A stretch of 64,000 nt of DNA from Stenopsyche tienmushanensis (Eukaryota; Arthropoda; Insecta; Trichoptera; Stenopsychidae), in NCBI GenBank assembly GCA_008973525.1, contig WACJ01000526.1, positions 1 to 64,000 on the forward strand, written 5' to 3'. Both the position numbers and the translations under genes were made by a program. Each line of letters begins with the position of its first letter. The stretch's first letter is position 1. Shown piece after piece: positions 12,161 to 25,819 of the stretch. The notes beneath the pieces are model-generated. The model was not told the DNA's origin. It made no database searches and saw nothing but the letters and a program-made list of their open reading frames with translations.

Positions 12161-14629
12161 CAACTCAACACTTGCGACTCTTCAACGAGAATGCCGTCGG
12201 TCGCTAAATTTATCGAGCATTTTTGTGGTTTTCATATGTCAAAAAATAAATGACAATATTATCGTACTGAATACTAAAATAATCATTACCAATGCATAGG
12301 ATCATTCGTGCTAACTATAATTCATGTTCATAATTTTCAATTAGAGATAGTAGGAAGATTTAATTTTTCTCATGAAATTATATCTCAACATATCGATGTG
12401 AAATACACAAGACCGCATCGTGACAGATGAATCACAACGCAGTGAAAACATACGATGACGATCAAGCATCCGTTGGGAATTATGCACATGCGTATGTAAA
12501 ACCTAAATCGAACATAACTTCATTAATATTAGACGTATTTTGTAAAAAATAAATAGTTTGGGCTATTTCATATGTATTCATCCAAGAATAAAAGCAAAGA
12601 ACAATAATTTATTATCTCCGTTTATTTATTTAAAAATGTTTCAAATGCCAAGTTTTCCTTTTCATATCATCACACAATTTTTCCGCATTTCCATTGTAAA
12701 TTATCCTGTGGGTTAAAGAACAATTTCTCGGCATGCGTTAGGCATTTGCAAATATCATAAAAAAATCGTCTGTGTAAAAAACAGTCCGTATTATACATTT
12801 AACTTGTTTTACTGCATCCAAGTGCTTAAATACTGTGTGAAAATTAATAATTAATTTGGAGTTGCAATAATCGACGGATTGTTGTACATTGAACTTTTGT
12901 ATATATCTTATAATTTGCATGAATCATTTTACATAATATTTAAGAAAAAACTCCTATACTCGACGAGTTTATATTATGTTTTTATTAAAAACCATTTTTA
13001 ATATTAAGGGTTTCAACGTGAAGTATATAAAAATATTAATACACTCATCAGCTTTTACTGAAAACTTTGATGAATGTTTTCATACACTTTAAAATTATCA
13101 AAGGGTTTAATAAAGTAATTTTATAGTAACTGTTGATAATAGCATGAATTATTTTGCTTAATCAAAAAAAATTCAAACAGCTATTTTAACAAAGTTGGAA
13201 CGTATAACGTGTTAAAGGATTAGATGGGTTTCAAAGCCTAAAGAAACATATTTCCTCTATTTTTTTTATACAATAAAAGATATTTTTTAATATTCCGTTT
13301 AAACTTTAAAGCATATAATAGAAATTTAAACAATATTTTGTAAATAATAAACAAATTTAATCACTCACTCACGGACGCCGTTGCATGACTTTATTAACCC
13401 TTCGATCAATAAGATGGTCTGCATAGACCATTTTGCTTTTGCGATAAGTTTTGTCAATATCAACTATGTATAGATCTTACCAAATCTCCCTGTCTTTGTC
13501 AATTTGAAGGATTTTAAATCATTTAATTTTTTAAAAGTCGGAATATTTAAGTTTTGAGAACTTTTGAGAATTGGATTTCATAAGAAAGCACGTTTTTCTT
13601 CATGCTCCTTAGAATTTTTAAAATTATTTCATATTTTTTAGGAATTATACTGACTGTTAGTGTAAAGCATGGGAATGTGGAAGGAACTGTAGAAAACAAC
13701 GAAAGATCCACTATTAAGAGCAAAAATATCGGTTTACCAATTTTGACAATCAAAGGACGCATAGCGTGCGAAGAAGAACGGATAAGGCGGCTCCTCACCA
13801 GGTTTAAATTGACAGAATATTATATTAATTTCGCGATCAATTTTCAATTGAAATTGACGGCAGTATTATAAAGTTTATATTGTTTATGGAGTCCACCGAT
13901 TCAAGAAAGATTTCTTGATAGCTTTGAAATTCTCAGATAGAACATATGCAATATTTGTTGGCATAACTATAGTTATTATCATGAAAACGGATAACATTGT
14001 TGAAACGTGGAAATTGAAATTGTCCATGCAAATTTAATTATTATACCATTTTACTGAATATTTAAAATAGTGTTGTGGAACATTTAAAAATAGTTTTATT
14101 TCAATTCCATCCTTTATAAAGGAAAATAACATTCTCCTACACCAATTGAAACCGAAAAATATCAGAAAATTGGAGAGCAACTAAAGTAGATGATGTCAAC
14201 TTATCCGCCGATATTGAGAAAAATCCTATGTCAAACATTCAATAAATTGAAAGCAAGCTTGGGTGGCATAGTTCAATGCTAAGGCAGACAAAAAATCAAT
14301 ATAACAATGGTATTTTTTTCCTTTAGAATATAATTATTACAAAATCATACAGGCACGTACTAAATTACATCCCCAAGCGCGGTTTAATAGTAAAAATTGT
14401 TTTCGTTTGTAGGATTGGACAAAAAGAACATTTGAAATAATTCAAATCGAATCAAATAATAATGGCACAAATTCTCACATAGCGAAACAATTTTTCCAAA
14501 ACGAATTCCAAACACCCGCCATCCGAAAAAAATAAATCAAGCTCTATTCTTATTCTGCGAAAATTAATTGAAGGTGACTCTAATAAGATATTTTTTGAGG
14601 TTCCCTAAGCATAAACATATTAACTCTTT
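12161..14629. other. non-coding upstream sequence
   Basis: AT-rich DNA upstream of the 11.6-12.1 kb exon and promoter block. It includes a small palindrome at about 13410-13432 (GATGGTCTGCATAGACCATT). No gene is supported. Confidence 0.35.
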
Positions 14630-15117
14630 CCACTTGCAATTCGTTTTGAGTAGGTGTAGTGCTAGCTCCTAATTAATTTCGCGCGTTTTTCAGGTTTCAT
14701 ACTCGAAATTCAAAATTTACACAACGTACATAAGACACTTATTGAGTATTTTAGAAATAATACAATTGTAAAAAAAAAAAATTTGCGTTTTTTTCAAAAG
14801 TTTTAATCTGAGTATGTAAACACGTTATTGTACAACTCTCTAAAACATTATACTTCGACGGTATTTTTTTTGATATGATTATCGTTATCGTGGTTGTTTT
14901 TTGATATCAACTGCAATTAAATCATTCTCATTAAAAAAAAAGGAGAAATCCTATTCGGAAAATGATACAATTTTCGTCCATTTTCATATACAAAACGTTT
15001 TTCGATAAAAATATGTACAAATAGTGTTTAAAATTTTGGTGACATAATATCGACATACGAGTGGAAGTCAAAACACATTTGGCGACATAATGTCGACGTA
15101 CGAGTGGAAAGGGTTAT
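14630..15117. mobile_element. TTAA-type MITE with subterminal repeats
   Basis: Left end TTAACTCTTTCCACTTGCAA, and the right end in reverse ATAACCCTTTCCACTCGTAC, so one TTAA has mutated to TTAT. Two near-identical subterminal blocks, GACATAATATCGACATACGA and GACATAATGTCGACGTACGA, lie within the last 90 bases. Such subterminal repeats are typical transposase-binding arrays. Confidence 0.65.
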
Positions 15118-15842
15118 CCTTGATTTCAACAACGCCGAAAATTCAGCTTCTCCCGACGCGCATATTTAGACGCGTATCTTTTTTAGTTTCTTTTGGAAAT
15201 TCTTAATCCTTTAATTTGATTAACGACATTTTTTAGATAATTATTATCGTATTTAATGTGGAATATGGAAATAAAGTAGTCCCCCCTCAATCAAAAAATT
15301 AAAGCGACCACGGGAGGAATTCGTTAAATTATAAAACTTTAAAAAATATATAAATATATAAATTATAAATTGAAACGGATTCGTAAAACTTGCAGCGTAA
15401 CACTATCGCATTTGAATCATTCGATGTTGAAAATAAAATTCCAGTATAGCTTTTCCGATTTATCGGAGCTGCATCGTGATTATTCAGATTAAAACTGACG
15501 GCTTCGTCGGCGATAACTCTCATAATCGCTTGAATACTATTTACTGTGCTGATTGTAAATATACTCGAATAGAGTTGTACACCATTTGTGATTTGTATTA
15601 ATAAGACTTCCGTTAATTCCAATTGTCGATTTTGACCTGATAAAATGTTTCTTCGTGAAAAGCATATTGTAAATTATGTTAAAATGTGCATATTATAAAA
15701 AAACTAACTGAAAAGTAAAAGCTCCAATATTGAGATTTTGTGTCTAAATAATTGGTAATGCATTTTCACGAGGCTCACAATTATTTAAATGTCGTATACA
15801 TAATACATCTTATAATTAGTAACCAACTTGAAGTTTTGTATG

Positions 15843-17028
15843 TGTTTTCGAATAACTTTTGTAATGCAATTAATTCAGTGCATTTCGTAGTTTGGGTTTC
15901 ATTTTCGCATTTCTCCAAAAACATATTTAAACAAGTTATTTGATTATATCTATAGAGTTTTGGTTTGAATACGCACAATATCGCCGATCTATTAATATAA
16001 AATAGCTATACTTTCAGAATAAATGGGACTCATTAAATACTGCAAAAAAACAGTAAAATTTCGACGTTGGATTGCACGTTTTTAAGAAAACAGTCTGGCG
16101 AATGAGTTCCGTTGAGTTTGGTAGGAGAATTAATTCTAACTTTTTAAAATTGACATCATTTTCTGATTAGCTTCAGCAAGTTTGATCTAGTCTGGTACTA
16201 TATATGTTTATTATATTCACAATGCTACGATAATAGCCTTTATAATACAGAAAACACACCACAAAACTCAAATGTATTGAACAAAGGATCGCCATGAACC
16301 GAGATCAATGTTTGACGACAAAGCTTCTTTGTCATAAATTGTTATAATATGATCCCGACGTATGTGTTATAAAAATAAGCCTTTTATGTGTCTCAAACAA
16401 ATTCGTACGTCTTATTCAATTTTAGTTTTACCGAGAGATGTAATACAATATGCAAACCCGCGCCATCGCGGGATCGGTTGACGACTTTCCACGCAGGCGC
16501 GTGATCGGTCCTTAAGGTGTTAAGACTAGTCGATTGTAATTAAAGAAGGAAACAATTATTCAACTCGAGCTGAATAAATGATGATATTAAATTAGGTCGG
16601 AAGAGAGGAGATCCTTTATAAACTTAAAAAAATAATGTTTGCAATAAAGTTCTACCCGATATGAAAAAATGAGTCAAGAGTCTGGTATCTGTGCTACGTG
16701 TAGAGAAATCCGCCCCTCCTCCCACCTGAAACGATCTTAATACATTATCGATCGTATTCATTGTAAACATCTAAAAGAAACCACATATCCTATAGGATAG
16801 ATAACATCATTCGGAAATATCGGAAAAATCATACGTAAGCGTCTCAATCCGAAGCCCACATGTTTATATTTAGTATTCACTGCAAATTATTCGACGCCTG
16901 GCACATAAATAGAACCAATTTTAATATTTCGCTTTAATAATCCGATATGCAGGGATTTAATTCAAAACCCGCTGTGACGTTCAGTTCGTCAATATATGCA
17001 ATGAATATAGAACCTAGATGACGATTAA
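15843..17028. repeat. duplicated intronic repeat, copy 1 (mariner-free)
   Basis: Blocks 15843-16035 and 16539-17028 match 25073-26358 and 26572-27046 in direct orientation. The second block is nearly identical, including CCCCTCCTCCCACCTGAAAC and the region around CATATCCTATAGGATAGATA. About 500 bases between the blocks (16036-16538) have no counterpart in copy 2. This copy keeps the empty site for the mariner of copy 2 (AAAAACATATTTAAAC). Confidence 0.85.
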
Positions 17029-19046
17029 TTTCCCTTTGAACGATTTCAGGATTTTCTAACGGAACCATTTATATTGAATATAACACGTTGATTTACCAAG
17101 CCGATTTCAATTGTATAAAACGAGTTTGCAAAATAAAATACTTCATTTTCATCCAATATTCACAATTTTAAAAAATGTAATAACTTACTACAGTTGATGT
17201 TGATATACGAACTCAACCGAATATGAGAATGCAATTGCAAATGGAGTTGTTGGATTTGAAGGATACGCGACTACGACGGGAATGATTTGTATCTCTCATA
17301 TAATATATAAGGGAAGCTCACAATTTTTGAGAAAAGTTTACAAATAAAGCCTATTCACACTTAAGATTCTTTAAAGAACGATTGTTGAAGTCACATTGAC
17401 AATGCCATTAACGGTGACCGCAAGAACCATTAAATAAAGAGAGAAGCACCAATGTTTCTGATGAGATTCGCAATCATTATATTTAGCTTGTCTAAAGAAA
17501 GAAAATAATAATTTCTGCTAGTAGCTGTCTCTTGAGAATTACAACAAATAATATTACGGGTGTAATTAAATATAACCGTATTGTCAAAATGAACGATTTT
17601 TTCCCGACGTTCGGTACAATTCCGGTTCATAACGCTGAAATAAATTACTAAATAGAAGGTTCGTTTTCATTTTAAATATGTTTAATACATACAGTTTAAT
17701 CTATCATGAAGTATTTTGTATTTTTTAATTTATTGTGCATTGGTTCTGTAGCGTGGACCAAAATAGTCCTCGTACTATCGAAACCATGCACATAGCGCGG
17801 GACACGAGGATTCTCGTATTTACAAAATCAATGCGTTAACCACGGAACACACGAAAACATATTCACAAAATTTACTTATTTGCTAAGATTTAACATTCTC
17901 GATATATATGTCACATATAAATGTCAAATGAAGATCTTTTAACATGTTTTTTTCCCTTCCAATAAATATCGAATCTTACGACATATGTTTCGAATTCGGC
18001 ACGATGATTTTTTTCCCACACATAACACTTATCTTTTTCGCTCTTAAATTGAATATTGGTTTAGTTTTACGTGAACCGTCGTGTCTTTCGTTTTGTTTTA
18101 TAATAAATTATATAATATTTTTTGCAAGCCGTGTCCCGATATTGGACAAGCGAACCCGTCTTGAAAGAGAGCACATATTGTGATGATATATAAATTTATG
18201 GGTTAGTGATTGGTTTTGATATAGTACAATTATTGCTAAGATTTCATGTAACTGACACTATATGTATCTTACTAAGGAAATGATTTGAAGGTATCTCCAT
18301 TTATCAAACAAGTTGCATGTAAGACAAGTAAAGTTTCTGCAATGCATTTACGACAACTCAAGAAAAATTACCTCTCACATCTACCGTGAAAATTTCACAG
18401 TTGGGAAGCAAACTTTAATAAATCATATCAGACCTAAATTAATTTTGAATGATCTAATTGTAATTGGCAAAATGTAGGAACGCTGACTAACATATAACAA
18501 CATGATATAATATGGAAGATATTAGAACTCCATCATCCAATATTGCATTTTTCGAAACAGCGAACCAGAACACACTTCATATAAATAATTTACATCTCAG
18601 TTTTGACATGCAATTTTGAGCTTCCATTTTAATTATAGGTGGTAATTTGAATGTACCTTTATAAGGGCAGGATTTTATAAACGTGAAAGAGATTATATTA
18701 AAGTTTAGCTTTACTTATTGAACCCGATAAAAGTTGTCAATACTTAGACATTAGAATTCATTCTAAAATTAGCAATACAATCGTATATCACTTTAGGTTG
18801 CGAAGTTTTATCTTTAAATGTATGCATCGTTCACCCACACCTGATGTAATATATGGTACCAATATATACTGAAGATAAAAATTAAATGTCCAATAGAGAG
18901 AACAATATATTTCTATTACTTGCGAGATTCATAAAGGTGCTTAGAATTATCGTCAACAATCAACGGAAATGTTTTATGTTATTTATCAGAGATTATCCAA
19001 AATAACTGTCCAAAGATTATAAGATAAAAACGTTGATGCACTAGAC
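17029..19046. other. non-coding; diverged TTAA-family relic
   Basis: Positions 17783-17940 resemble the element at 23.4 kb (AGCGCGGGACACGAGGATTC versus AGCGCGAGACACGAGGATTC) but lack clear ends. The remainder is AT-rich without genes. Confidence 0.45.
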
Positions 19047-19736
19047 CAGCGGTTCTTAAACAAGGTCCGCGGACCCCTGGGGGTCCGCGAAGCCCTTGCA
19101 GGGATCCGCGAATAAAATTTAAAAAATTGTTGTGGAACTGGATTTTTTTTTACTTTCAAGCTTTCTGTCTTTGTTTAAGTAACAAATTGTACGCCAAAAG
19201 TATTCGCTCCGCCATAAAAATCTGTATACTTTCTTAGAAAGTCGACAGATCTTAACAGTTAATCCGACAAAATTATACCTACACTTTATGATGGTTGAAA
19301 GATTATCGGCAGTGTTTTTTTGTAATTTTAAGAAAAAAAAAAGATGTGTGTTAATAATTTATTTTGAACGATAGAAATATTTTGCAGTTCATTGCATATT
19401 CAGGCATGACGTTGTGCACTACAAAAATTCTCAATCTCCCAATTCATCAAGAAACGTAAAATTAGAAAATATTGTGATGAGTATTTATCATTTGGATTTA
19501 CTTATATATGCAATTAGAATATAGATAGACTTGTCTGTGTTCTATGCCGCGAGAGTTTATCAAACGAATGTATGAAACCCGTCAAATTCCGACGTCATTT
19601 GCAAATAAACCAAAGCGAACACTTCAGTAAGTCTATAGATTTTTTAAAATCAAAAAATGAATGATTCAGGCCAAAATCTAATTCAAAAAAACCACAACTA
19701 CTGATATCAGTAAAAACGCAGTAAAAGCATTGTATG

Positions 19737-20753
19737 TAGGGAATCCAATCCCGAGCCAAAATTTCGATCCCGGGATTTCATTAGACAATCCCGGGACCAG
19801 TCCCGGGATCCCGGGATTGGGATTTTCAATATTTTAAGAAATTACTTTGATGAATTTGATCAAAAATTACTAATAAGTCCATTTGTTCAATATAAAAAAT
19901 CACTTGAAGGTCAAAGAATTTTATTTATATAAGAAAAGATAAAAATACAATTCAAAAATAGATAAATAAAACACTAAAAAATTCAAATATTATTTTGAAA
20001 ATATGCCCAAATTAACATTAACATTAAACATTAGTGTTTCGTCATTTAGTCTGGATCTGATTTTGGAAGTCAGACTACTTGCTGCTGAAAATGCACGCTC
20101 AGCTTCCACACTCGTTGGAGGTATCGTCATCAGATATTTAAATGCTAGTTCGAGTTGATGACCGCGTGAGCCCTCATTTTCGTATAACACCATTAATGTG
20201 ACTGATAAAATTCTTTTCTGCTGAGACACAGACTAAAAATCTCAAAATTCCCGATTTCCCAATAAATTATTTATTTCCATCCCTGCAGATGAATACTTAT
20301 ATACTATAATACTTTGATGTGATTTGTAATTATATTACGGAGGAATACAAAAATTCTGAACCCCGTATCTATTATATTTCATATCGATATTCCCATTATT
20401 CATCGATGTGTAGTAAATACATCACCGATAGGGAAAGGTTACTATAACAATTTGAAAAACATACATGTACGCTATATATGTATACACAGATTAGACAGTC
20501 ACTGCTCCTATGTGTCGCCTATGTTCGCAAATTAGTAATTACGCCACTGTTTCCAAGCGTCCAGATTTCGTCGGAAATGTCTCGATTTAGTAGCCTTCAT
20601 CGTGTTGGTGAGGTGTACGATTTCTGTTAGATAAAAATTTCAGTCCCGGGATTTTCGGGATTACGTTTTCTAATCCCGGGATTCATAAGTACCTAAAACT
20701 GTCCGGGATCCCGGGATCCGGGATCCCGGGATTGGATTCCCTAATTGTATGAA
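19737..20753 (-). mobile_element. non-autonomous hAT element with 8-bp target duplication
   Basis: TIRs TAGGGAATCCAATCCCG and its reverse CGGGATTGGATTCCCTA bound 1017 bases flanked on both sides by ATTGTATG. Subterminal CCCGGGAT repeats are abundant at both ends. It is inserted inside the BED-finger hAT relic and is therefore younger. Confidence 0.92.
19990..20229 (-). pseudogene. hAT transposase C-terminal dimerisation fragment
   Basis: The minus-strand peptide contains the hATC signature: LELAFKYLMTIPPTSVEAER followed by AFSAASSLTSKIRSRLNDET. This is only the C-terminal tail. The catalytic part is absent, so the element depended on another copy. Confidence 0.9.
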
Positions 20754-21031
20754 GTATCCCTACTTATAGCAAAAGCTGGAACCTCATAATATAGCAGAGC
20801 AATTAATTCTTCTTGCTACAAGAGTACATAATAACGAATATAATGTTGGGACCTAAAGCAACAAAATATATTAATTTGGTTTCATTGTCGAATGATACGG
20901 TCAAGAATAGGATTGAAGACATGCCAAATAATGTAAAAAAGCAGTTAATTTCAAGAGTGCTCAAAAGTCAATATTACTCACTACAATTGGATGGAACTTT
21001 TTCGGCAATATTTTATAAGATATCAAAATAA

Positions 21032-23414
21032 CTAGCTCAATGTAGAAGCGGACCTTATAATAAAACTTTCCAACATAAGGTCCGATATTGCGCTTTTGGT
21101 TTTAAGAAAACAACTTCACCCGTCTCATTAAATTAAAAATATTTATAGAAAACATTTTAATAAGATCTATTTTAACCAATAAATGTTTTATGAGCTAAAT
21201 GTGTCATGATTTTTTTTTTAAATTCTTTTTACTAGTATTTTTATTCATTTTATGTTTTTATTCCATATAATAAAAATGATTATCTCTATATATGTGCAAC
21301 TACATTTATTAAAATATCCAGTAATACATTTTTACCAATATTTATTATTACCAGTTATACAATTATATTTGAGGCTTACTCAAAAATTCAGGTTTATGAT
21401 GTGTCATAAATTTAATTAAATGAATTACGCGGTGTGCTCCAGAAAAATTGATACAAAGCCGTGCATTTGACGAGTTGATTCGATTATTTGAAATTCACAT
21501 CTACTCGCATTTTATAAACTGCAGTTCACAGTGGAATATGAGAAATATCGAAACTCATGCAACATTAAATTATGAGTTTACTCAACCAAATTTGGAATGA
21601 ATTGAATTTACACGACATTTTCTCAGATTAACATGCGGAAAATTTACTCAGACGAGTTCGAGAATTAAAACAAACTAAAATTCCGAGCAATAGATTTTCT
21701 ACCCGTTTTGAAATGAAATAAGGCCAGCCATTTTATATTTTCTACATATTATTTTTCATCTGCGACTAAGCCCCAGATATAGCAACACTGAAGGTGATTC
21801 GTATTGAACATTAATTTAAACTTGAGCACTTTAAAGTTAAGGTATGTTAGTTTTTATACGTCTAATTTCAACCAACAGAGTGTTAAATTTTGCTTTGCAT
21901 AAACTTTTGAAAAAGACCGAAGTTGTATATCTATCAAAAAGACGTCACCCGCAGGGTTAATCTCACTCACGACAACACCTGATTTTATAAAGGAACAAAA
22001 GTTTGGAGAAACTCTATTTAATAACGGTTGAATATCTGCCTGGTATTGTCTCATTTATTCAAACCCCTTTAAAACTGGGTTACAGATAGATGGAATGGAT
22101 AGCAAAAAAGCTATTTAATATATTGATACAAAAGTCATTTTATTCTATTTTTATTGCACGAATAAAGAAAAAAAATGTTAAAAACACATAATGCGCATCT
22201 TTATAATAAAATCATTATTTTAACACAACATTGTTTCGCCAATAAACTAGTAACTATTTTCAGATACTTTATTTTGCCACTTTCAGACAAATGAATAGCA
22301 CTTGCAATTAGGGTCTTAACACCATCTTAACTAATTAAATTTACTGGGGAAACTGCTTTTCATTTCGATCGTCTCGGTGTTACCATTGAAATGATTATTT
22401 GTACGATACAAACATTTTGTTTAAATTCAGCTATTTGAGAACACGAACTATATCTTCAAATCACGCGTTTGAATTTCATAAAGAACATATACACTTATTT
22501 TTAAGTTAAAAAATAATATTTTCTGTGGTCAAGCATTAGTTTTTAGCAGGTTTACAACTACAATAGAACTAAATGTAATTTTAGAATTAAATATAATGAA
22601 ATGCATTTTAACGTTACATATTCATTCTATAGTTAACGACTTAAATAGCATGTTTGGTTTACGGGAAAGCAATGTGGGGATGAAATGCTCTTTCACTAAT
22701 AATTTATTTGGGTGCTCGCACAGCAAATACTTCCATTATATTACTATTGAAAATGCAAATAGTGTACATTATTTATAAAATTGGATCACTACTGACGGCA
22801 CTAATTGCATGCATGACGAAATTTCGAATATCGAAACAAAGTTAACCAGAGTTAACGAGTTAGTGATTGTAAATTGGTCTTCGTATCGGTTCGGTCGAGT
22901 AATAAACGTAAAATAAACATAGGAAAAACCAAAGAAAATATTCATTGGTAAAACAATGAACATGATTTATCAAGTATTGAAATGATTCGTCATAAATATT
23001 GTGAACATATTTTAATTCTTTAAATATAATCATATGAATATCCAACGATTGTGCATATTTTTAAAATTCGAATGCCGAAGTTTTCGACGATTGCTATGGT
23101 TTTTGTACCAGAAAAATAGTTGTAATGATCGTTCTTGATGACATGTTGGATTACTGCCGATTTGTAATCCAATTGCAGGACTGCATTCTAATGTACTGTC
23201 AACTTGTGGGCGATCTATCTACTGGTTTGTTCAATGTACGACATGAGGCAGGCTATACATTTGATTTCGTAAGTCCCCTGATTTTCGTTTTTCTACTACT
23301 TTGTACTATGCCTATGTTATTCGCGCAAGTGCAAGTTGACAAAGTTGTATTGCAATCTGACGAATTGTATGGCAGCGCATAAAATACGAACAAACAAACA
23401 TTGATTTTTATATA
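21032..23414. other. non-coding; no gene seen
   Basis: AT-rich DNA. A plus-strand open frame at 23125-23382 has a hydrophobic stretch but matches no family I know and shows no splice or promoter context, so it is not called. Confidence 0.35.
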
Positions 23415-23853
23415 TTAACACATTGACCGCAGGAAACGAGAATTTTCATATTTACGAATCCATGCACCTAGCGCGAGACACGAGGATTCTCTTATTTGCA
23501 AAGACTATGCGTAAACCGCGAGACACAAGAAAACTCGTTCACAAAATTTACAATATTGGATAAAATGTATTATTTTCAATATACATGTTAAATGAAGATC
23601 GTCTCACATGTTTTTTTTTTCTCAAAGAAAACGAGCAATCGTGACTAACGTCAAACTTAAATACCCGACCAGACCTTGTCGTGTGTGTACGTAAGATGTG
23701 TAGTGAAACCCGATACTTTAGTATATTTTATAATATTCCTCTTCACAAGTTACGCGTATTTTAGTGAGAATTTAAAAAATAGCAATATTGCAAAAAGTCG
23801 CCCGCGCTGGAGCATATGCGGGCCGCGCAAATAGCCCGCTGACAATGTGTTAA
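23415..23853. mobile_element. TTAA-bounded MITE, 439 bp
   Basis: Left end TTAACACATTGACCGCAGG, and the right end in reverse TTAACACATTGTCAGCGGG. TTAA is present on both sides. A diverged relative lies near 17.8 kb. The end motif is shared with the elements at 7.76 and 51.87 kb. Confidence 0.8.
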
Positions 23854-25072
23854 AAAGATAATGTCTTTGAGCCCGACAAAAGGCTCGAAATACTGGAAAT
23901 AAGTAAGATTTGAATTTTTAATTTACCTCTCAAATAAATACTAAATGCGATCCGATACCCGTTTTCTAACGTAATTAAATATACATACGAAGGGGATTCA
24001 AACATACCTCGAATTATGTTGTACAAATGTATTAGTGATTTTTCTACATAGTTTCCTTCATTAGGGAGCTTCAAGCATCAATAAGCTTTCTATTCGTTGG
24101 AATAAATGTATTTCTAATGAAAGGAACTATATAGAAAAATAAGATATTCCATTTGTATTTCTATACACATATATATATACATCACTTATAAATTTGTACA
24201 GCTAAATTCCGGGTTATATTTGAATCTTCCCTCGTACATATATTACACACTAATTGAGATGTGGCTAGTATACATCGTCGAAAGTGTTTTCGATGCCTAT
24301 AATTCTATGTATAGGAAGTGATCGATAGGAGGTTGGCGCACGTATGGTGGCTGTGCTTCGGAACGATTTATTAATGAAGTTCTTTTAATAAGTTTACAGC
24401 AGAATCCAATTAAAATATATTTCCTCATTATGTGGAGGTTATACTCACTACATAAACAATTTTTAATTGCAATCGGCGATGTTTTAAAACAACAAATTTG
24501 TCATTCTCTCTGCATTTTTAAATCACGATGCCAGGAAAACTTCATCGTATAATACTATTCATTTTCCTTTAAATGTAATCAAAATATAATGCTTACGAAG
24601 CGCTATATTGCAATTTTCCCATTTATTAAATTAATGATTTGAAGTAATATTCTGGAAAGTTAAATTTCATCTAACGTCTAAGAAAAAACAATTCGAAAGC
24701 TGGTCCTGAACAAGACAAGACCTAGGCACTACAGTCATAATCTAATCTAAATTATTATTATCATTAACAATTCAGAAAAAAAATTACAAGGTAAAATGGT
24801 GTATCAATATACGCATTTACAAAAAAATAGTTCAAGTTTTAGATTACTATCCTTATCTCAATTGCAAATATAAATGTTAGTTTTTAATAAATTTTACATG
24901 TTGGAAAAATAGGAAACTTAAAACCCCATTGCGACATACTGCCTCAAAGCCTATCTTACAAACTAAAAATAAATAATTCAATCAAACATATATCCGTTCA
25001 TAAATTTCGCACTCATGATTATCTACTGTAATAAAATAACACATTACATAGGAATATGCTAGTACTTTGACA
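23854..25072. other. non-coding; no gene seen
   Basis: AT-rich sequence between the TTAA element and the duplicated repeat. No coding, RNA or repeat boundary could be supported. Confidence 0.35.
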
Positions 25073-25456
25073 GTTTTCGAATCATTTTTGTTATGAAATT
25101 AATTCAGTGCGCTTCTTCGCTTGAATTACATTTTCGCATTCCACCAAAAACATATTAGGTTGATACACAAGAAACGTCGTATTTTTACATATACTATATT
25201 ATTTTTAATCAACTGTGTTCCTTGGGCGACCTTCAACCACCAATAATGATGTACCGAAAGCCATACTTGAAGCTGATCCCCGTCATAATACAAGAGACGT
25301 TGTAATGAAAATGAATATCGATCTGAATAAAATGGGAGGCATCTGAATCGCATTGAAATGGTTTTCATGTACGAAGTTTGGGTCCCCCGCACATCTCCCG
25401 TCGCCTGCGAAGCTGCTAGACCGAGTTGGCACATGTGTTTCTTTGTGTGCGACACA

Positions 25457-25670
25457 AAAGGTTTAGGCCCGATCCACACTATGGTGCCGGTAACAATTCG
25501 ATCTCGCTCTCGGTCCGGTCAAATATTCTCATAAAAAAAACGGGATTGGAACGATCCGATTGTGTGAATACTCTGATTGTTTCTTGTGTAAGAATATTTT
25601 ATCGGACCGGGATCGGAGCGAGATCGAACCGTCAACAGCGCCATAGTGTGGATCGGGCCTTAACCTTTTT
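25457..25670. mobile_element. fold-back MITE nested in mariner
   Basis: The left arm AAAAGGTTTAGGCCCGATCC continues ACACTATGG. The right arm in reverse is AAAAGGTTAAGGCCCGATCC and also continues ACACTATGG. Inner segments also pair: GATCTCGCTC and GGTCCGG against the region around 25600. Nearly the whole insert is one imperfect palindrome. A related single end lies near 46.9 kb. Confidence 0.8.
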
Positions 25671-25819
25671 TGCATCGACTAGTGACAGGGGATGATAAAC
25701 TAGGAAGCGATATTGGTCCAAGTCGGAACAAGTCACATTAACCAACCACAAGAGGTAATTTCATCAAAAAAATAATGCTTTGTATTTGGTGGGAGTTATT
25801 GCAACCTAACAAAAAATGA

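Larger units (their letters stand above)
19047..21031 (+). mobile_element. BED-finger hAT transposon relic (Buster/ZBED type), interrupted
   Basis: Starts CAGCGGTTCTTAAAC followed by GGTCCGCGGACCCC, preceded by CACTAGAC. A degraded plus-strand frame near 19.54-19.66 kb resembles the BED-type region (CMKPVKFRRHLQ). The piece at 20813-21031 matches the hAT core upstream of the catalytic region: VSLSNDTVKNRIEDMPNNVK then SRVLKSQYYSLQLDG. The frame is broken by stops and by a second hAT at 19737-20753. No right end was found, so the 21031 limit is only the last recognisable coding base. Confidence 0.75.

Noticed and set aside
11581..12299. Overlapping plus- and minus-strand open frames of 70-137 codons around the GC-rich block
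   Set aside because: High GC removes stops in all frames. Only the minus frame ending at 11596 has an ATG, a donor and protein-like texture.
13602..13871. 89-codon plus-strand frame with a hydrophobic start resembling a signal peptide
   Set aside because: No family, promoter or splice context, and composition equals the surrounding intron; probably chance.
23125..23382. 85-codon plus-strand frame with a membrane-like segment
   Set aside because: No recognisable motif and no flanking exons; not distinguishable from chance or a transposon scrap.
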